A stretch of DNA of 64,000 nucleotides, from the NCBI GenBank assembly GCA_015689685.1, contig WVSL01000002.1, forward strand, positions 62,001-126,000, given 5' to 3'. The notes under the pieces are model-generated. The model saw only the letters and a list, made by a program, of their open reading frames with translations, was not told the origin of the DNA and did no database searches. The stretch comes from Rhodobacterales bacterium HKCCE2091 (GTDB lineage: Bacteria > Pseudomonadota > Alphaproteobacteria > Rhodobacterales > Rhodobacteraceae). Of this stretch, positions 60,013 through 64,000 are shown one piece after another (position 1 is the first letter of the stretch; each line of letters starts with the position of its first letter). Both the position numbers and the translations under genes were made by a program.

Positions 60013-61854
60013 TTGGCCGGTCCGGAGACGATCCGCTCGACGATCCAGAAGCGTGACGCCAAGGGGCGCGTGCGCCACGGCGCGGAATGGCTGGCGCTGT
60101 GGTCCGACCCGGACTCGATGAAGACCCGCGAGGAACGCGGCGCGGACCGGGAAATCAACCGGATGCGGCGCGACCTGGCGCGGCGGCTGGCGGCGGCGGG
60201 GCGCGGTCTGTCCGATGACGCGGGCCTCCAGGTCTCGCTGGAGACGGTGGCCGAGGCCGCGGGGCTCGACCTGTCGCGCGACATCGGGTCCGAGGAGATG
60301 TCGATCCTGCGCGGCCAGGTCGACGACATCGCGCTGTTCCTGCGCCACCACGACGCCGACCTGCACCGCGACTTCCGTCCCGCGGATGCCCACACCGCGC
60401 GGCTCTTCGACCTGCTGGAACGCCTGCGCTGCGGGGCGCTCGGGGCGCTGCGTTATCCCGGCGTCGCCGACAACCTCGTCGCCGCGCACCGCGCCCGGCT
60501 CGCGCGGCTCGATCTCGACCAGGCCCACCTCGCCTCGCTGGTGCCGCTGGCCGAGGCGCTGCGGATGGTGGTCCGGGACGAGTTGACCGGGCGCGGCGAC
60601 CCGTCCATCGCCGGCTCGGGCTTCTGGATGTGGGACCGCTGGCTGCGCGACCGGGTCAGCCCGGAACTCGCCGCGCTGGCGGCGGCGAAGGCGTCCCAGT
60701 CCGACTACGCCCGCGCCGCGCTGGCGCTGATCGCCGCCGCCTTCGACGCGCTCCAGGGCCGGGCCGAGGGGCCGGTGCGCCGCGCGCCGACACCTGCGGA
60801 GGGTTCCGGCACGGACGGCGCCGGCGACGCGGCCGAGGGCGAGGACATCCAGCCCGGTGACGCGCTCTTCGCAGACGACCTGCCCGAGATCGCGCGGGAG
60901 TTGCTGACGGCGGCGGCGCGCGACGACGACCCGCCCTACCGGGTCTTCACCACCGAGTACGACGTGGTCGAGCGCGCCGCCGAGATCGGCCGCGCCGCCG
61001 ACCTGCGCGATGCCCGCCGCAAGCTGGAGGACCGGCGCGCCGCCTACCGGCGCGAGCTGTCGCATCTCGTGGTGCAGCTTCAGCGCCGCCTGATGGCCCT
61101 GCAGCAGCGCAGCTGGCGCTTCGATCTGGAGGAAGGGATGATCGACGCCGCGCGGCTCGACCGGGTGATCGTGAACCCTGGCTTCGCCGATGCCTACAAG
61201 GCCGAGGAGGAAAGCAGCTTCCGCGATACCGCGGTGACGTTACTGATCGACAATTCCGGCTCCATGCGCGGCAAGCCGATCGAGCTTGCCTGCATCGCCA
61301 CCGACATGGTTGCCGCGGCGCTGGAACGCTGCGGGGTGGCGATCGAGGTGCTCGGCTTCACCACGACGGATTGGCGCGGGGGCCAGCCTGCGAAGGACTG
61401 GGCGCGCGCCGGGAAACCGGGAAATCCCGGTCGTCTCAATGCCTTGCGGCACGTCGTTTACAAGGCCGCGGACGAGCCTCTGCGGCGCGCGAGGGACGCG
61501 ATGTGCCTGATGCTGTCGGGCGACGTGCTGAAGGAGAACATCGACGGCGAGGCGCTGGCCTGGGCCGCGCGGCGGCTGTCGGCCCGGCCCGAGGCGCGGC
61601 GCGTGCTGATCGTGGTGTCGGACGGCACACCGGTCGACGAGGCGACGCTGAAGGCCAACGACGACCCGCGGATCCTCGACCACCACCTGCGCGACGTGAT
61701 CGCGGGGATCGAGCGCGGCGGCCAGATCGAACTCGCCGCGCTCGGCATCAAGCACGACGTGTCGCGCTACTACCGCCACGCCGTGGAGGTGTCCCGCGTC
61801 GAGGACCTGGGGCCGCGGCTGGTGGCGATGCTCGACACGATGGTGGCCCGCTGA
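60013..61854 (+). CDS. CobT-type VWA protein, hydroquinone-operon associated
   Basis: A protein of about 613 residues resembling cobaltochelatase subunit CobT. The N-terminal half has the CobT block LRHHDADLHRDFRPADAHTARLFDLLERLR and an acidic linker (GSGTDGAGDAAEGEDIQ), shorter than in true CobT. The C-terminal VWA domain has the MIDAS motif LLIDNSGSMRG, then AIEVLGFTTTDWRGG and VSDGTPVDEATL. VWA proteins of this kind pair with MoxR AAA+ ATPases. It is divergent from the hydroquinone operon that ends with a CobS-type ATPase. The start is uncertain: TTG 60013 has AAGGGGG upstream; GTG 60007 and 59935 are in frame. Confidence 0.83.
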   Translation: MAGPETIRSTIQKRDAKGRVRHGAEWLALWSDPDSMKTREERGADREINRMRRDLARRLAAAGRGLSDDAGLQVSLETVAEAAGLDLSRDIGSEEMSILRGQVDDIALFLRHHDADLHRDFRPADAHTARLFDLLERLRCGALGALRYPGVADNLVAAHRARLARLDLDQAHLASLVPLAEALRMVVRDELTGRGDPSIAGSGFWMWDRWLRDRVSPELAALAAAKASQSDYARAALALIAAAFDALQGRAEGPVRRAPTPAEGSGTDGAGDAAEGEDIQPGDALFADDLPEIARELLTAAARDDDPPYRVFTTEYDVVERAAEIGRAADLRDARRKLEDRRAAYRRELSHLVVQLQRRLMALQQRSWRFDLEEGMIDAARLDRVIVNPGFADAYKAEEESSFRDTAVTLLIDNSGSMRGKPIELACIATDMVAAALERCGVAIEVLGFTTTDWRGGQPAKDWARAGKPGNPGRLNALRHVVYKAADEPLRRARDAMCLMLSGDVLKENIDGEALAWAARRLSARPEARRVLIVVSDGTPVDEATLKANDDPRILDHHLRDVIAGIERGGQIELAALGIKHDVSRYYRHAVEVSRVEDLGPRLVAMLDTMVAR

Positions 61855-61951
61855 CGCCCGCCACCCCGCGCACGGATCGTGCAGACCGCGCGCCGACGGT
61901 GCAGGACGCCGGTCGCCGCGCGGGGAAGGCTGGCGGACGGGAGGATTGCCC

Positions 61952-62428
61952 ATGTTCCGCACGCTCGCGCTCGCCACAGCCCTTCTCGTCCCGTCCCTCG
62001 CCACGGCGCAGGACGCGCCCGGTGACATCGCCGCCGCCCGCCGGGCACAGATGTCGGCGATGCAGCTTCTGGCCTACCACGCCGCCGACGAGGGGGCTGG
62101 CACGGACGAGACGACCTTCTACCGGCTGACAGAGGAGGCGACGGCGATCGCGGCGATCCTGGCGGGCCTGCCCGCGCTGTTCCCCGATGGCAGCGGCCCC
62201 GCGGACCTGCCCGAGGGCGCGACGCAGGCCGCCCCGGCGGTGTGGGAGGACCGCGACGGCTTTCTCGCCGCGCTCGGAACCGCCCGCGAGGCTGCCGAAG
62301 CCGCCGCCTTCGCCGCCGATCCCGCGGCGTTCATGGCGGCGATGGACGACCTCGATGCCGCCTGCTCCGCCTGCCACGCGGAGTACCTCGCCTACGACCC
62401 CTTTGCCGCCCTTCCCGGCGGCAACTGA
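61952..62428 (+). CDS. cytochrome c'-like periplasmic cytochrome
   Basis: A 158-residue protein. Signal peptide about 1-20 (ending LATAQ), a four-helix-type body rich in Ala, and a C-terminal haem motif Cys138-Ser-Ala-Cys141-His142, the layout of class II cytochromes c (cytochrome c'). These carry a high-spin haem that binds NO or takes part in electron transfer in the periplasm. The 3' end overlaps the convergent membrane protein by 37 bases. ATG 61952 is chosen over the TTG six bases before. Confidence 0.78.
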   Translation: MFRTLALATALLVPSLATAQDAPGDIAAARRAQMSAMQLLAYHAADEGAGTDETTFYRLTEEATAIAAILAGLPALFPDGSGPADLPEGATQAAPAVWEDRDGFLAALGTAREAAEAAAFAADPAAFMAAMDDLDAACSACHAEYLAYDPFAALPGGN

Positions 62429-63246
62429 CGCAGACCCGCGACCGCAGACAGCGCGCCGCCCACGAGCAGTATCTTCCAGACCGGCGCGAGCCCGAGCGAC
62501 AGGCTGAAGTTCCAGCGCAGCGTCGCCACCGGGTCGGTGTCGAGCAGGATCGCCGGGATCGCGGCCTCGGACAGCATCGCCGACAGCGCGGAGCCCGCCG
62601 TGAGCGCAAGCAGCGCGGCGGGATCCGTCCCGCGGCCGCGCCGGTCGAGCCACCGCCAGCCCATCAGCCAGAGATACGCCCCGAGGGCGAGGAACGGCAG
62701 CCCGCCGTAGGATCCGGGCGAAAGGATGAAATGCGCGACGGCAAGCGCGGTCAGGACGTAGGTGCCCCGGTGCAGCCGCTTCCACCCGGCCCGACCCATG
62801 CGCCGCATCGCCCCGTCGAAGGAGGTCGCGCCGAGCGCCGCGAGACCGACGAGCGACAGGAAGGCCAGGACCAGGGACAGGCGGGTGAAGGTCTCCGCCA
62901 GCACGGCGCCGATGTCCCAGAACCGGAGCCAGGCGAAGAAGCCGAGATGCGCGAGCGTGTAGACAAGCGCCGCGACGCCCACCATCCGCCGCACCTGCGC
63001 GAGCCTCGGGCGGCCGAGGATGACGGCAAGCGGCGTGACCGCGAGGCTCGCCAGCAGGACCACCATCGCCCAGACGCCCGACCAGTAGGTCAGGTCGCCC
63101 TGCGGGACCAACCAGACGCCCGACCGCCACCACCACGCCATCCATGCGGCGGGCCAGAGCAGCGCGGCGAACACCGCGGCGCGAAGCGGCGATACCGCGC
63201 CGCGGGCATCCGTCCACGGAAGCCAGGCGAAGATGGTCGCGCGCAT
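62392..63246 (-). CDS. ferric-reductase-like transmembrane protein (MsrQ/YedZ-like)
   Basis: A 284-residue membrane protein with about eight hydrophobic segments. The central part resembles the ferric reductase-like domain (PF01794): LVYTLAHLGFFAWLRFWD and WKRLHRGTYVLTALAVAHFIL provide His residues placed to hold b-type haem. No FAD/NAD domain is present, as in MsrQ. ATG 63246 has GGGAGGA upstream. It sits between two cytochrome c'-like genes, on the opposite strand, suggesting a membrane-to-periplasm electron route. Confidence 0.75.
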   Translation of the reverse strand: MRATIFAWLPWTDARGAVSPLRAAVFAALLWPAAWMAWWWRSGVWLVPQGDLTYWSGVWAMVVLLASLAVTPLAVILGRPRLAQVRRMVGVAALVYTLAHLGFFAWLRFWDIGAVLAETFTRLSLVLAFLSLVGLAALGATSFDGAMRRMGRAGWKRLHRGTYVLTALAVAHFILSPGSYGGLPFLALGAYLWLMGWRWLDRRGRGTDPAALLALTAGSALSAMLSEAAIPAILLDTDPVATLRWNFSLSLGLAPVWKILLVGGALSAVAGLRQLPPGRAAKGS

Positions 63247-63392
63247 GTCCGATCCTCCCGGCCCGCAGCGTCGGCCCCGCCCGGAAGCCGGTCCTGCCCG
63301 AATCGGTGGCGGCTTCGTGCAGGGAAGCCCCGCGCGATTGCGGGACAACAGCCGGGACAGGCCGGGGGAGCGGCCCAAGGGGAGAGACCACG

Positions 63393-63932
63393 ATGCGCAT
63401 GATCCTGACCACCGCCACGGCCCTTGCCGCCGTCCTGTCATGCCCCGACGGGGCCCGGGCCCAGGACGCGGCGATGACCGCGCTGACCTCGCACGAGGAT
63501 GCGACCATCGCCCGCCGGCTCCTTATGAACGCGATCGGCGCGAACAACGACGCGATCCACGACATGCTGGATGGCGTGATCGAGAACGACCCCTACGTTC
63601 TCGAAGGCCGGCTCGCCGCGATCTCCGCGATGATGCGGGCGTTTCCGGGGCTCTACCGGGCCGAGCCGAACCCCTATTCGGAGGACGCCGCGGAGGCCGA
63701 CCCTTTCACTGTCTCGCTGGCCCTACCCTCGGTCTGGGAGGACTTCGAGGGGTTCGAGGCGCTGGCGCTCGACGCGTGGCAGACCGCGCTCGACGCCTCG
63801 ATCGCGCCAAGGGACGAGGTGCTGGAGCTCGTCGAGGTGCTGGAATCGCAGTGCGAGAGCTGCCACGCGGCCTACCGGGTGGAGTTCGAATTCTTCGACT
63901 TCGACAGCCTGCCCGCGCCCGACGCGGACTGA
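63393..63932 (+). CDS. second cytochrome c'-like periplasmic cytochrome
   Basis: A 179-residue protein with a signal peptide (about 1-23), a helical body and C-terminal haem motif Cys154-Glu-Ser-Cys157-His158. It is more acidic than the copy at 62.0 kb (EVLELVEVLES, EFEFFDFD) and shares its general plan and VWED region, so the two look like paralogues. GGAGAG precedes ATG 63393. It is divergent from the ferric-reductase-like gene with 146 bases between the starts. Confidence 0.75.
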   Translation: MRMILTTATALAAVLSCPDGARAQDAAMTALTSHEDATIARRLLMNAIGANNDAIHDMLDGVIENDPYVLEGRLAAISAMMRAFPGLYRAEPNPYSEDAAEADPFTVSLALPSVWEDFEGFEALALDAWQTALDASIAPRDEVLELVEVLESQCESCHAAYRVEFEFFDFDSLPAPDAD

Positions 63933-64000
63933 GTTTCGACTGCAACGATTGATTCAGACAAATGCGGGCGGCCCCGTGCAGGCACCGCGCGAAACCGACG

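Noticed and set aside
53986-61854. Cobalamin biosynthesis locus
   Set aside because: CobS- and CobT-type proteins are present but no CobN or other cobalamin gene is near, and cobS is coupled to hydroquinone catabolic genes.
1-64000. CRISPR arrays, insertion sequences, prophage genes, tRNA or rRNA genes
   Set aside because: No regular spaced repeats, transposase or integrase motifs, phage structural genes or cloverleaf/rRNA sequences were noticed on either strand by eye.

Overview
The window is about 70% GC, gene-dense and full of ATGA/GTGA stop-start overlaps. Its gene content (ExoY/ExoX/ExoP-type exopolysaccharide genes, a DddP-like M24 protein, an AtzG-AtzE pair, a CobS/CobT-type pair and cytochrome c' genes) points to an alphaproteobacterium, most likely a marine Rhodobacterales. 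This is inference from gene families; no rRNA or tRNA gene is present to confirm it.

Layout. (1) 1-2.5 kb: the end of an AzgA-type NCS2 permease, then atzG-like and atzE-like genes for uptake and hydrolysis of a nitrogen compound. (2) 2.6-20.2 kb: a succinoglycan-like exopolysaccharide locus. It has an ExoY priming transferase, flippase, pyruvyltransferase, many glycosyltransferases, an Stf0 sulfotransferase, a Wzy-type polymerase, a GH16 glycanase, an ExoX-like small repressor and an ExoP/Wzc copolymerase whose Walker A lysine is missing. (3) 20.3-24.3 kb: LysR regulator, quinone-oxidoreductase-like MDR, HSL-type hydrolase and GlxA-type regulator. (4) 24.4-30.4 kb: DddP-like M24 protein, isochorismatase-fold hydrolase, Tat-exported substrate-binding protein and two ABC permeases, with no ATPase gene in the window. 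(5) 30.4-34.0 kb: a single-domain response regulator divergent from a hybrid sensor kinase with two periplasmic solute-binding domains.

(6) 34.1-52.9 kb: a second glycan or glycolipid locus on the plus strand. It holds a flippase, a CmoA-like methyltransferase, a PepSY membrane protein, two putative GT-C membrane enzymes, several glycosyltransferases, an NAD epimerase, an AglD/LPG-synthase-type membrane protein, a UGM-like flavoprotein, a polysaccharide deacetylase, a GMC oxidoreductase, a second pyruvyltransferase and a fused Fe(II)/2-oxoglutarate oxygenase-Rieske protein. No Wzy polymerase or Wzz/Wzc is seen there, so the product may be a short glycan or lipid-linked sugar.

(7) 52.9-61.9 kb: a hydroquinone ring-cleavage operon on the minus strand. 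The order is small and large subunits of hydroquinone 1,2-dioxygenase, 4-hydroxymuconic semialdehyde dehydrogenase, maleylacetate reductase, a YCII protein, a one-domain Rieske ferredoxin and a CobS-type AAA+ ATPase, followed by an AraC regulator. A CobT-type VWA protein is divergent from the operon. The CobS/CobT-like pair plus a Rieske ferredoxin around an Fe(II) dioxygenase suggests a dedicated metallo-chaperone and reactivation system, and is the most interesting signal here. (8) 61.9-64 kb: two cytochrome c'-like proteins flanking a ferric-reductase-like membrane protein.
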